DNA from: Calonectria ilicicola
Lineage: Eukaryota > Ascomycota > Sordariomycetes > Hypocreales > Nectriaceae
Length of the DNA stretch: 64,000 nt
Direction: 5' to 3'
Assembly: GCA_020809705.1 (NCBI GenBank)
Contig: CP085835.1
Location: forward strand, 372,001-436,000
Shown one piece after another: positions 54,112 through 64,000 of this stretch. The notes under the pieces were generated by a model, which saw only the letters and a list, made by a program, of their open reading frames with translations, was not told the DNA's origin and did no database searches. How positions within the stretch are numbered: position 1 is the first letter of the stretch; each line of letters begins with the position of its first letter. The position numbers and the translations under genes were made by a program.

Positions 54112-54697
54112 TTGTATTACTGGAGTAGGGCTAGAAATACAGGGAATTGGCTATTCACATCCTGGCCCATTTTTGATCCCATGATCTTTGTGACTCAAAT
54201 TTTTATTTTCTATATGTTTTCACCGCTTATTATTGAGCGTTTACTTTGATCGCGGTCGAGTGTAATTGACTATTGCAGATCCTGATCTTGGAGAGCTATG
54301 GGTCGAAATGTACCACAATTAGGGTCATGCCTGTGTGACAGGATGTTCATCTGTACTAGAAATTTGTTCACTTCATGAAACTAACATTATTAAAAAAGAA
54401 TCAGGACTCAACACCGTGATAGTTTAGGACATATTGAATGATGGTAACTTCTTATGGGCGCTGCAGCATGGCAGGTGTAGCCCGCACTTGATACATTGGC
54501 AACTCGCATCAAAGTCAAGTAGTATTCCACTATTTCCTGATTCCGTTTTTACATATTCCTCGATACAATATACGTAGTAAAAGCTGATATGGTTCATCAT
54601 TCGACAAGTACATGTTAAATCGAGTTTCTAGTTCATTCTGATTCCACAACCCAAACTTAAACCTCCTCAAATTGTGCACGAGTAAAATTCAACCAAA
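54112..54697. other. intergenic region downstream of the transporter
   Basis: Convergent 3' flanks of the transporter and the small secreted peptide gene. Nothing else seen. Confidence 0.5.
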
Positions 54698-54874
54698 CTA
54701 AACTCTGCCCGCTTCGTTATCTAGATCAAATAGAGCATCTTCAACTCCACTTGGAATGACATCCGGGTTTTCCCCGACGTCAAAGTAGCGTTTTTCCGGC
54801 CAAGATGATGTTTTAGCGGCGGGAAGTGCCAGAGCTGCGACAGAAAAGGTGATGATTGCGTAAGTGTAGCGCAT
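54698..54874 (-). CDS. small secreted peptide precursor with a Lys-Arg site
   Basis: 58 residues from the ATG at 54874; an in-frame ATG at 54892 would add six residues and spoil the signal. A hydrophobic signal peptide (MRYTYAIITFSVAALALPAA) is followed by a short Ser/Lys segment and Lys-Arg at residues 28-29, a Kex2-type cleavage site. Cleavage would release an acidic 29-residue peptide containing GENPDVIPSGVEDALF. No cysteines. I do not recognise a family. Small size alone makes the call uncertain; signal peptide plus dibasic site are the support. Confidence 0.5.
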   Translation of the reverse strand: MRYTYAIITFSVAALALPAAKTSSWPEKRYFDVGENPDVIPSGVEDALFDLDNEAGRV

Positions 54875-55909
54875 ATTAAAGCTGTGTTCCAAATTTCCAA
54901 ATATCTGATTTTAAAAAGTGTTGTGTTCAAGAGAGGGAAGAGCTGCTTTGTGAAGATGATTGCTGGTAAGTTCTTGTCAAATGATGACAGCGAGAGATAG
55001 AGTTATTTATAAAGTCTCTTGGACTTCCCAAGAATGAAATTCGTTTGAAGATTAATATGACATCTCAGCACAAGTTTCTCAAGGCCTTCCTCATAAACTC
55101 GGCCTCCAGATGCCGCGAATCAACTAAGTTATTTTAGGAAACCGAGGGTTGGAAACCAATAATCAGCCAGGTACTCTTCTAGTAGGATTTAAATCATTCA
55201 AATTCTGTATTTTTATTTAAACACAGTAAGATAATTGATATATCGGTGCGTAAGCTCACGCACCTACTTTGAAATCACGTTATTTCTGGAACGCGCTCTC
55301 GGCGTTTGCCTATTCTGTTTTTCATCCTACCCTGCAGACTAGCTCTTATTCCGGAAGGATGTGAAGCTTTGGTGAAGAGCGCGAATTCATTGAATCAAAT
55401 CGATGTCATAGAGATTCTACAGAATAATTATAAACACCTCGAATCATACATTTCTATATGACTTTAATATTATATCGTAGAAATAGTGGTGGACGCGTGC
55501 CAATATCACATCTCGTCTACCCGGAGCAAGAGCGCCGAATAGGTTTGTGTCATCTATTTCGAGACTAAGGAAAGCAGCCGTTCCTTGATTAGCATAAGTG
55601 GATATCCGGGAATCGTTGCTCAGGTAATATGGTAACGAGAGAAGCTGTATCTAGAAGCATGATGTGAATTTTTTTACTAGCTCCAATTTGTCGGTATGCA
55701 CCATTTCGGATCCACAATGATCATTGCACAAGACAATTTCTATTAATTGAGAACTCTGTGCGTGCTGGCCATGGTCCGCGTCTAATTAATATTATCTCTA
55801 TAAGGGGTCTATCATTGAAAGTGGTAAATGGTGTGGAGAACTATGTACGTGTGAAGCGAAAATTCGTGCAGAGAATTCGTTGGCAACCCGGTCGTTGGTC
55901 AATTAGCGT
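54875..55909. other. intergenic region, small peptide to alpha/beta hydrolase
   Basis: 1 kb of AT-rich sequence. Holds the promoter of the peptide gene and the 3' flank of the hydrolase. No gene supported. Confidence 0.5.
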
Positions 55910-57129
55910 TTACAACTTGGCAATCCAGCTTTCCACCTTCTTCTGGATAACATCACTGTTCTTCTCCATGAAGAACATGTGGCCGTTTCCGTGGATGCCG
56001 GCGTTTCCGAGCTCAAGGTGCTTGGTCTTGGAGCAGCCAGCCTGCTTGAGGAACTCGACGGTGCAGTAATCATAAGGAACGTGATAAGATGATTCCGAGG
56101 TAACAAGAAGGATGGGCTTGCTGGCCAAGTTGGCGAGCTTGCGAGGAGAAGGCGACTTGGCTTGAAGGGTGCATGAGACATAGCCGTCACCCTTGGCTGC
56201 GTACACCTGCTTGACAAGCTCGCTCGAGCTGGAGACGGCAGGCGAGTAGGTGATGGGGATGTCTGTGAGACCCCAGGCACGGGAGGAGGTGTTGCTGAAA
56301 ACAGCCTCCTGGAAAGGAGGTCCGGTAGGCTCAAGCAGGATGAGAGCCTTGGTGAGCTTGGGGCGAGCATCGGCAATCACGATAGGCATGAGACCACCCT
56401 GGCTGTGGCCAACTAGGATGACAGGGCGACCAATCTTATCGAGAAGAGCTGCACCAGCGTTCTGAACAGCGGTCTGCTGGTAGGTGGCGTTGTTGATGAA
56501 CTGGACGTTGGAGGAATAAAAGGCGTCAAAGACGGCATCGCCCATCTTACCAGTGCCGGGCCATTGGGTGTGAAGAGAAGCCTGGGGCCAAAGCATGTAG
56601 TCTTGGCCGGCAGTGAATCGCTGCTGAATAATCTCGGCAGAGTAGGTTGAAGGCTTTGTTGCGCCGTAGGCGGGCTGCCATGCAGAGCGGCCACGGAAGG
56701 TCTGGTCTACAATGTAGACTTCGTATCCCTGCTCAATAAAGCGTGAGGCCCAGCCGCGACCACCATCGGGCTTGTTGAGGAAGTTCTAAAAATAATTAGT
56801 CTTTTGCCTGGGTCAATGTAACATCAATTGGAAAATCATACTGTGCCGGTTTGTGCTTGGCCGTGGATCAGCACGACTGGGACCTCCTCGGTAGCGCCGC
56901 CGGCTGGGGCCAGCTTCTCAACATACATCTGGTCTCGGAAAATGTTTCCGCCAGATCCATCAGATACATAGCCTCCACCGACATAGAAATAGGAGCGAAC
57001 GTAAGCAATCTCGGAGTCACTGCTGCTGTCGTCGTTGCTGTCCTCGTGGTGGTGGTGGTCCTTCTTGGGGGCAGCAAAGGCGCAGCCGAGGAGGCTGGTG
57101 GCCAGAACAGAGAACTTCAAGAAATGCAT
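55910..57129 (-). CDS. secreted alpha/beta hydrolase
   Basis: Two exons, 56842-57129 and 55910-56785 (56-nt intron), give 387 residues. A signal peptide ([13 protein letters not shown]) precedes a short acidic-histidine segment ([17 protein letters not shown]). The fold starts at [14 protein letters not shown]; the nucleophile elbow is GHSQGG at about 222-227; the acid and His are expected near [10 protein letters not shown] and [13 protein letters not shown]. The C terminus is helical. This is the fungal group of secreted esterase or lipase-like alpha/beta hydrolases, some annotated as mycotoxin-degrading or esterase; the substrate is unknown. The codon use is GC-rich with a strong preference for C/G third positions, suggesting good expression. 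Confidence 0.87.
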
Positions 57130-58565
57130 GGCGATGGATTGTGATCAAAAGAATGACAAGAGGTGAGTGAAGATCAGCCCAGACAGCCGGAAAGAATGGC
57201 GATAGAGCTGGTTAAGAAGCTTGAGATTACCCATGAACTCACATCCTAGATAGTTGGGTGGAGCGGTGCACGGAGACTCGCGTAGACGGTTGCGTGGGTC
57301 GGCCGTGAAGGTGACTTCGATATTTTCAATAGTTTTTCTTGGTTGACAGGTGGAGTATCACGATCCCCTGCTGCCGAGGCCGCAAAAGTACAGTGCAATA
57401 TGGGAATAAGAATATTCTTCGCCGTCTTCCATGCGGGCATTCTTCGGTAGTTTGTCGTGTGCTCAGCGGCCGCGGTGGCTGCTTCAGGACACAGCGCCGT
57501 CTAGCAAGATCCACGAGACGGGGCTCGCAACGGGGCTCTCAACCCTGTCACTCACGACTCATTCGCCGGACCGGGGACTTGGGCCCCAATGAAATCGACC
57601 ATCAGCCGATCCTACTCCAAGCGAAGGAGAATATGCAATCTAAAAGCCTCTCCGGCCACAACCCTGGACGGCCCCACGCCCGCTACCACGGAAGAGGAGG
57701 CATCTAATCCCGCACAACGCCACAAGCCGCTGCTGAGTCCATCGCCAGTCACGGAATTGGAATAGCTGTCTAAGCCACCGCACATTTTAGGGCGCCTGCC
57801 GCCATCACCACTGTATGAGCATGACAAACTCGAATCCCCGGATGCGCTTGTGGCATTTCCCATCCATGCTTAATGGCCTTAATGCCTGTGCTTAGCACCA
57901 CGCTTTAAGCCCGCCTAGGTCAAACGCTCCTCAGCTATGTATGCAATCCCTATTCCGCGCCTTCGTAGCTCGGTGGGCCTGTTTTGTCAACCGTCGGCCA
58001 AGCTTGCGTCAGCTACACACTGACCAAACGGAAACTCGCCCCCGAGCGTCTCGACCCGTTCCGTCGTCACGCTACGAAATTACATTCGAGCGGCTGATGG
58101 TCTTTAATCAGCCGATTCTTATTTGGGGATGCAAAAGCCGATGCTGTTTTGAACGACGTGCATGAAACGATCTGGCGAGGACACTAAGTAATGTTGTATC
58201 GTGTGCGTGGCGTCAAATCCTACATTGCACCTACAAAGAGTCCAGTCCACTATGCACTCGATACAGTATCCGCGGAACCTGCCGCATCCTTGTTCCCTGT
58301 TGACACCGAGACCACGTCGGTGGATCTCACATGAACACGGCTCGTCACAAAAGCAAGACCATGTTCATCCTGTCCATGCAACCACCAGTGTCTCGCGTGG
58401 AAGGCACATCCCCATCGGGCCTAGAGTAACCAATACGGAAATGATGTTCTCCTTTAAATCCCGCGAGGAGATCGATGTGCACAAATGCAACCTTGAATAT
58501 CTATCATATATCTTGTTTTGGTTCCACCCACGGATGTTCAAACGCATGTTCTAAGCCTTACGGCC
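57130..58565. other. divergent intergenic region, hydrolase to rhodopsin-like gene
   Basis: 1.4 kb with two divergent promoters. Reading frames of 74-122 codons lack domain evidence and overlap each other on opposite strands. No gene supported. Confidence 0.45.
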
Positions 58566-59861
58566 ATGGACGACCCAACGTTGTTGATCCACTGGCTCTT
58601 CAGCTGCCTGGCCCTCTCCATTATGGGGGCTAGGCTGATATGGAGAAAGGTGTCGAAGCAGTCTTTCAACTTGGGAGACTATCTCACCATGGCCGCTATT
58701 TTCTGCGCCTTGACACGACTGGGCCTGATCCATGTGGTGCTTACCTGGGGCACCAACAATGTGTCGGCCGCCATTCGAAAGACGCATGTTTTTACCTCAA
58801 AGGAGATTCACCGGCGCGAGATTGGGAGCAAGCTGTCGCTCGCAAATCGTGTTTTCTACAACTCATAGTAAGTCACTATCAAATTTTTTTTCCTCATTCC
58901 ACATACTGCCGGCAGATTCCAGAGATCGGCGTCTTTAACCCATGTGATCGACCCGAATTAGCGAAAACGTTAAAAAAAACACAAGATGCATCGTTCGAGG
59001 CTAATATATTGAAAACTAGTCTCTGGCTACAAAAGCTGGTCCTTATGGATGTCTATCGCCGGCTACTTCAGCATTTGAGATGGGAGCAACTGATCAACTG
59101 GTCCTATCTCATCATCTTTTTCGGAACATACGTGGCTACGCAAGTGACCACATTTAGCGAATGCAGGCCTATTTATCTCTACTGGCAGGTCGTTCCTGAT
59201 CCAGGTATGCAATTTTCTTGGCACGAACTCGATAGATTATGCTAACGACTTGCTTCTTCCAATTCTAGGCTCGTGTGCCAAGGCTCAGCTGCAACTCATT
59301 GTCGTTGGTGTCCTCAACATCGTCACCGATTTTATGCTCCTCGTCCTTCCTATTCCATTGGTGGCGTCACTGAAGACTGCTTGGAAACGCAAAGCACAAT
59401 TACTGGTGTTGTTCACACTCGGCATATTCATTATTGCCATCACCATCATTCGCCTACCGATCAACGCCTCCAACAAGGACAGCCAAATCAACCGCACTAC
59501 TTGGGCCAGTGTCGAGCTCCTCACCGCCGCTATTGTCGTCAATGCGCCTACTATTTACGGTCTTTGGAACAAGAGGAGGCAAAAGAAGTCGGAATCAAAA
59601 TCACAAGGAACTGGAGGCCCTTACTACGGACATGGGACCCACACATCTGCCGCGCGCAGGACAGCTGATAACCAGTTTGACAACGCCTACATGATGAAAA
59701 GCAGGCGCAAAAGCACTATGGATGGGATACTGCAGACAAAGGAGGTGATTGTCTCAGAACTGAGAGAGACCGATAGGAGAGGACGGGGATACGCAAACTT
59801 GTCCGATGATGGGGAGAATGCGTCTAATCATTCTAGCCAAAAGGGGATTTTAGGACCTTGA
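58566..59861 (+). CDS. rhodopsin-like seven-helix membrane protein (SAT4/PTH11-related)
   Basis: Three exons, 58566-58867, 59020-59204 and 59269-59861, give 359 residues. The intron 1 length (152 nt) is larger than usual here. The family signature is FSECRPIYLYWQVVPDPG before CAKAQLQLIVVGVLNIVTDFMLLVLPIPL, the ECxP...C...N..TD...LPIP pattern of the fungal rhodopsin-domain family. Seven hydrophobic helices can be traced, the first in LIHWLFSCLALSIMGARLIW. The C-terminal tail is cytoplasmic, basic and Ser-rich (KKSESKSQGT, KSRRKSTMDG). Some relatives lie in secondary-metabolite clusters or act in surface sensing; PTH11 itself has a CFEM domain, absent here. Confidence 0.87.
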
Positions 59862-62800
59862 GATATTCAAAGCGCTTGGATCTCCCTAATCTCAACTCCT
59901 CCTGAAGGATTCAATGAATCTAGCATGTATCAATGCTTGGTTGGCCGACAGATTCTGGGGACCGTGCTTTAGTTCCATGTGAGGAGGAGACTATCCAATA
60001 GTAGGTCTAGGCCGGCCTGCCTCGGTCTCGCAAACAGCATTCACTGAATCGCACAGATAAAAAAATTTCAACAACCGGGGGCTGACACCCTTGCGTCGTC
60101 ATTCGTCACCCCTGCATCATCACGATCGTGTCGTGGTGGGGCCCACCCCCTTTTAGAAAATTCCTGCTTTCGGCAATTTCGGGAAATCCCCGCCTGGGAA
60201 ATGATTAACCCGGAGTTGACGGCGTTCGGGCTCGATGAAGCACGGGTTTCCCCCGTGTGCTCGCAAACTAGAAGTTCTGGAAATCCCGAAGCTAGTGGAA
60301 TAGACACCGAATCCATGTCCGATTAAGTAACCAATACAAACATTTAGCAAATAGGAGCATCATAGGTGGGAAATTCCCAATGTAAATTTATGCAACATGT
60401 GTAAAGGGATGGAGGAGAACTTGCAGATTCTGAAACTCACGATGCCGCACTTTCTTCTGACTCCTGCTCGCATTCGAACCCGGCTGCAGAAAATGAAAAC
60501 ACATCCAAAACTACAACCCCTCAACAATTTTAAACCTTGGCCTAGCGTCTGATAGTAGCACTAAGATGTAGATAGGGCGAGCAGGTGGTGCAACTTTGGG
60601 CCGAACGTTTGTGGCGTCGGTCCCGCCCAAAGGTTTTCGGTTAGAACTTGCGTGACCAAGAAGCGCACCCAAGACTAAACAGTTAAAATTATGACCACCA
60701 TTTCAATAACTGCACGAGGCCTGTATTATTCTGGAGCAAATCGAGACAACTTGGGGGTATTTCGCGTCAATATCAACTCGAAGGCTTTATCTTCACCCTT
60801 TCCGGGTGGTCCGTATCTGATACCCCAGAGCCACAACAGGTGATTTATGAAATATACCTAAACTAAGCTATTCAAAAGTATGAGCCCATATGAAGCCTAA
60901 GCGAAACGAGCCGGTCCACTTCTCAGCCTGTCTCGGATTTGGCTTTCCACGGATTGCTGCCAGTACCAATCGTTTTTTCTCGATTTGAAAGCAGTGATGA
61001 TTCCGCCGCGTCTAATCCCCACTTTTTTGGTGCAACGTTTACTCTGGAGGAGACTGCCAGCAAAAGGTGGAGGCTTGATTAAACTAGGGGACACATAAAA
61101 AAAGAAGCGAGATGTTTTTTAAAATGAGTTATCTAACAATCAATGCGACCAAAAGCACTGGAAGAAGACCTGTGTTGGCTTGTGTCGGGCGTTAAGAAAC
61201 TGCTCTCATATCCCAGACACTGTTCATACAAGGCACACGAAAGAAAAAAGATAAACATGATTCTGCGCTGCCCACTCTCTTGCGCACCCTGCCGTATTTT
61301 AAGTCCGGTCGTCTTGGTACCAGGACTTCCCTCGATATCTTAGTGTATCTACAAAGGAGAAGGGTAGAAGTGAATTGGCTGTTGAGGCGGTGGATGGCTG
61401 CTTCAATAGGCAATGCACTGTTTTTTTTCTTCGAATATTGGCGCTGATTCATAGAATCTGGTTGGTTGCTGGTGGATACTTCACTCACACATTTCTTACG
61501 TTGACAACACTTGATGCCTTGCCTTCAATTGGGCCTGGTGTTTCTCATTCTTGCTGTTGGCGACAACTTAACCTGGATGCCACAATCGTAATATTTCTTG
61601 CGGAGCTCAGATATCTGAGATCCTAAACACACACCTGCCTGTCCGAGAGCCGCTTCGGCCCGAGAGTTAGTTGAGGTCAATGCATTCAGCCACCATGCAC
61701 CAGCACTCTTAAAAAGCTCTAAAACAAACTAATTCTCTAAGAATCCACCAATTCAACTTTGGATTAAAAGCATATTTCAACCAAATTCTGCACCATAATC
61801 ATCAGCAATACTAGTCTAGATTTTAATGTAAACTCATCTTCATCTGGTCATCTTAATTACATAATCAGACCACGACCTGCTCCTGCGCCTTGCGCCCTAC
61901 GCCCTTCACTCCACGGTGTTGCTCTTACTCATAAATCCTTAAAGCCACTTAGCGAAAACTTTAATGGGAATTAGGTTATCGAATCCAGCTTCTAGAAGTG
62001 ATCACCCTTGGCTTTAATTATGAAATACCTCGTCACGGCAAACTCGCCTCTGTCTCCGATCCAGTAAAGTTCACATTTATCACGCGACGTGCGTGCGTTA
62101 CGAACCACCACCAATCCGAAAATTCAAGCGATTTCTATCTCAAGCTTAAATTGACTACCTGCCTTCTTATTCGTATGAGTCGTCCAATATGCACAAGTCC
62201 ACCTCGGCGTAGCGACAGGTAGAAACGGGCTCAATTGACATGAAATGATTAATTCTCAGTATCAAGTATGAGTTCACTCACTTCTTTACGTAAGAAAGAG
62301 TGTTTAATCTTTCCATCGTGGTCTTAACCTGCCTGAGTACTGTGCAGTGACCTTGAGGATCATCATCTCGTATTTGTTACGACCGAAAACTAAACATTGT
62401 TTCAAGTACGAGAAATATTTCGATTTGATGTTACCTTATTACTAAGGTAGGAACCGAGAGCGAGATAAATCGCATCCCACAGTACGACTGCGCCATGTTT
62501 CATCGGGCAAGCTCGAGATATTAAACTTCCCCCCACATACAGCTTGCCAGATCTTGGCCAGGGTACAACCAAACAAGGCAGCCAATCGGACATTCCACTC
62601 TTCAAGAACACCAATTTTGCCCAATGGATGATTCTATCTTAGTCAGGTAAAAGCAACTTGAAGATATTTGGCAGATATCCCGTGGTAGCGTACCACAATT
62701 TTGATACCTATAAGTATCATATCCTCATCCGTCTTGACTCTATTATTTAATCCTCGGAATCAATCAGTTTTCCTCAGCATAAACTTTACATTCTCTCCAT

Positions 62801-62882
62801 CACTTATTTCAGATATATTCAACACCTTCTTTTCTCATTCACTTCTCATTCATTCGCTTGTTCAGCTCTAAATACCTTCATC
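59862..62882. other. long intergenic region with short palindromes and no gene
   Basis: 3 kb, the largest gene-free stretch. Between 60165 and 60380 GGGAAA/GAAATCCC words recur, and GGGAAATTCCC at 60368-60378 is a palindrome with 5-bp arms. Small frames (60-98 codons) show no motifs. A TTCGAACCCG word near 60472 does not lie in a tRNA-like fold. No gene supported. Confidence 0.5.
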
Positions 62883-63251
62883 ATGAAGTGCGGCATTGCC
62901 ATCGTTTCCATACTTGCTGCGGCTATGGCCGCCCCTATTGCCAACACACTAGATGAAAAAGCCCAGGTGGCAGCGGTACAGGAGCGTCAACCTCAGCCCA
63001 TGGCAGCTCAGGTCGAGAGTGCGAAGGAGCGAGGCGAAGGACTCGAGAAGCGCCAGATGCTTGTGGACCCGCTGATGTTTGCGGGAAGTATGGCAGCATA
63101 CATGAGAGCCCAGGAGCTGGCTAAGCAACAGGCTGAGCAGAAAAATCAGAAACGCCAAATGCTCGTGGACCCGCTCATGTTTGCCGGCAGCATGGAATCA
63201 TATATCGGGGCCCAGGAGCTAGCCAAGCAGCAGGCTAAGCAGCAGAGCTAG
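62883..63251 (+). CDS. Kex2-processed repeat peptide precursor (KEP-type), secreted
   Basis: Intronless, 122 residues. A signal peptide (MKCGIAIVSILAAAMAAP) and a Glu/Gln-rich propeptide lead to Lys-Arg at 56-57. Two near-identical units follow, 58-91 and 92-122, each beginning QMLVDPLMFAGSM and containing AQELAKQQA, separated by Lys-Arg at 90-91. This architecture (signal, spacer, dibasic-flanked repeats) is that of fungal Kex2-processed repeat proteins, which include pheromone, repellent and RiPP (dikaritin) precursors. There are no cysteines; each unit has a Tyr. No UstYa-like (DUF3328) or tyrosinase gene is visible within the window, so macrocyclisation is not supported. Functions of most such precursors are unknown. 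Confidence 0.72.
   Translation: MKCGIAIVSILAAAMAAPIANTLDEKAQVAAVQERQPQPMAAQVESAKERGEGLEKRQMLVDPLMFAGSMAAYMRAQELAKQQAEQKNQKRQMLVDPLMFAGSMESYIGAQELAKQQAKQQS
63054..63248 (+). repeat. two coding repeat units within the peptide precursor
   Basis: Unit 1 is 63054-63155, unit 2 is 63156-63248. Amino-acid identity is high but synonymous changes are frequent (for example CTTGTG versus CTCGTG), so the duplication is not recent and the protein sequence is probably under selection. Confidence 0.8.
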
Positions 63252-63851
63252 CAGCTATGCCGAAGCACACATTGCCCAGATTATCACCTATCCAACAAGT
63301 TCTCAATCATTTCCCTTGGCCTCCCGGAGAGACACACCAAGAGACAACAGGGTGGATAATCGGATCCCATCAATGTATCAAACTTTGACTTATTAAATTT
63401 ACTTTCTATTCTACCCAATATATTATATATTTTACGTGGTGTGGTTTGCACTCAATTCTTTCCCTCGTAAAGCACTTAATTTTCGATTTCTCTGTTTTTG
63501 TATTGTTGTGATCATTTGTAGCCTTAAATATGTACTTATTTAATGCACATAAGTGCTTTCTAATCATTACCCAAGATAATAAAGTAAGGAAAAGTAAATA
63601 GAAATGTCCTAGTACTGGCTTTCGCGCACGGAGTTGCATTGCATCATGACTGGATAGATATCACAAGAAAATGGTTGGAATAGAGCTGGGTCCAAATTTT
63701 AACAAAAGGTAAATTAAGGCGTAAAAATCAGCTTTACTTATATTTTGCTTGGCGAAATCCAATCTAATATCTGAAAACTTATGTACTTGAAGAAGCGAAT
63801 ACGTTATTTACAGTGCCCAATCCCCTTATTTTTTCGGTTCTCATTTAACAC
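63252..63851. other. AT-rich intergenic region at the right end
   Basis: Convergent 3' flanks of the repeat precursor and the partial right-edge gene. Nothing else seen. Confidence 0.55.
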
Positions 63852-64000
63852 TTAAATAGTGCCGAAGCCAGCGCTGCTCTGGACAGAAGTGACGCTGGAG
63901 TAGGCAGAGGCAGAAGCAATGTTCTTGCCAGCAAAGTTGGTGAGGAAGTCAGTGTCAGTACCACCAAGAGTACCAGAGCTACCGAATCCGTTGAGCTGGC
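63852..64000 (-). CDS. 3' end of a strongly expressed gene, cut by the window edge
   Basis: On the minus strand the last 48 codons end at TAA (63852-63854). The visible part reads GTDTDFLTNFAGKNIASASA and ends SSAGFGTI. It is rich in Gly, Ser, Thr and Ala. Codon choice is very biased toward GGT/GGC, GCT/GCC, AAC, TTC and GTC, which in filamentous fungi marks highly expressed genes. I do not recognise the family from this fragment; a small wall or secreted protein is possible. Confidence 0.55.
   Translation of the reverse strand, partial: QLNGFGSSGTLGGTDTDFLTNFAGKNIASASAYSSVTSVQSSAGFGTI

Noticed and set aside
60455..60500. tRNA-like T-loop word (TTCGAACCC/GGGTTCGAA)
   Set aside because: Flanking bases do not pair as a T stem and no acceptor or anticodon arm can be drawn.

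Overview
The window is nuclear DNA of a filamentous ascomycete fungus (Pezizomycotina). Evidence: many genes are split by short introns (mostly 50-61 nt, GT...AG, with a CTAAC/TGAC-like branch site). The gene families are also typical of these fungi: a SAT4/rhodopsin-like seven-helix membrane protein, NACHT/WD40 NLR-like proteins, a BAHD-like acyltransferase, pectin lyase, a secreted L-amino-acid oxidase, an NmrA-like protein and a TPR-SET protein. I cannot name the species. I find about 24 protein genes, no convincing RNA gene, no CRISPR array and no intact transposon. Exon boundaries were worked out by hand from splice signals, reading frame and family motifs; none is confirmed by transcript data.

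Layout. 0-9 kb: a TPR-SET protein cut by the left edge, a DmpA-type (P1/S58) peptidase, and a 1395-residue fungal protein with an N-terminal Cys/His cluster and acidic tracts. 8.9-23.4 kb: a metabolic block with RidA-like imine deaminase, pyrroline-5-carboxylate reductase, BAHD-like acyltransferase, zinc alcohol dehydrogenase, an unrecognised three-exon gene, a secreted L-amino-acid oxidase and an amidase. Several of these make or consume imines, ammonia or amides, and the oxidase and amidase promoters carry GATA-factor motifs, so nitrogen scavenging is a reasonable theme. No PKS, NRPS or terpene synthase is present.

24.5-50.2 kb: an NLR-rich region. A stand-alone nucleoside-phosphorylase-domain protein lies divergently next to a NACHT/beta-propeller protein (NLR1). 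A paralogue (NLR2) lies 5 kb further on, and a third NACHT-type protein of a different subfamily (NLR3) at 47-50 kb. All three have a Gly/Asn-rich segment before the NTPase that resembles the amyloid signalling motifs of fungal NLRs. In NLR2 this segment is interrupted by an in-frame TAA, or alternatively removed by a 51-nt intron. Between them are a pectin lyase with a His-rich tail, an NmrA-like protein, a Pin1-type prolyl isomerase, a GC-rich macro-domain-like protein, a single-pass membrane protein and a Ser/Thr-rich secreted protein.

50-64 kb: a low-density region with a sugar transporter, a small secreted peptide with a Lys-Arg site, a secreted alpha/beta hydrolase, the rhodopsin-like membrane protein, a Kex2-type repeat precursor (two near-identical units, each preceded by Lys-Arg) and, at the right edge, the 3' end of a gene with strongly biased codon use. 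The candidates for something undescribed are the NLR neighbourhood and the repeat precursor.
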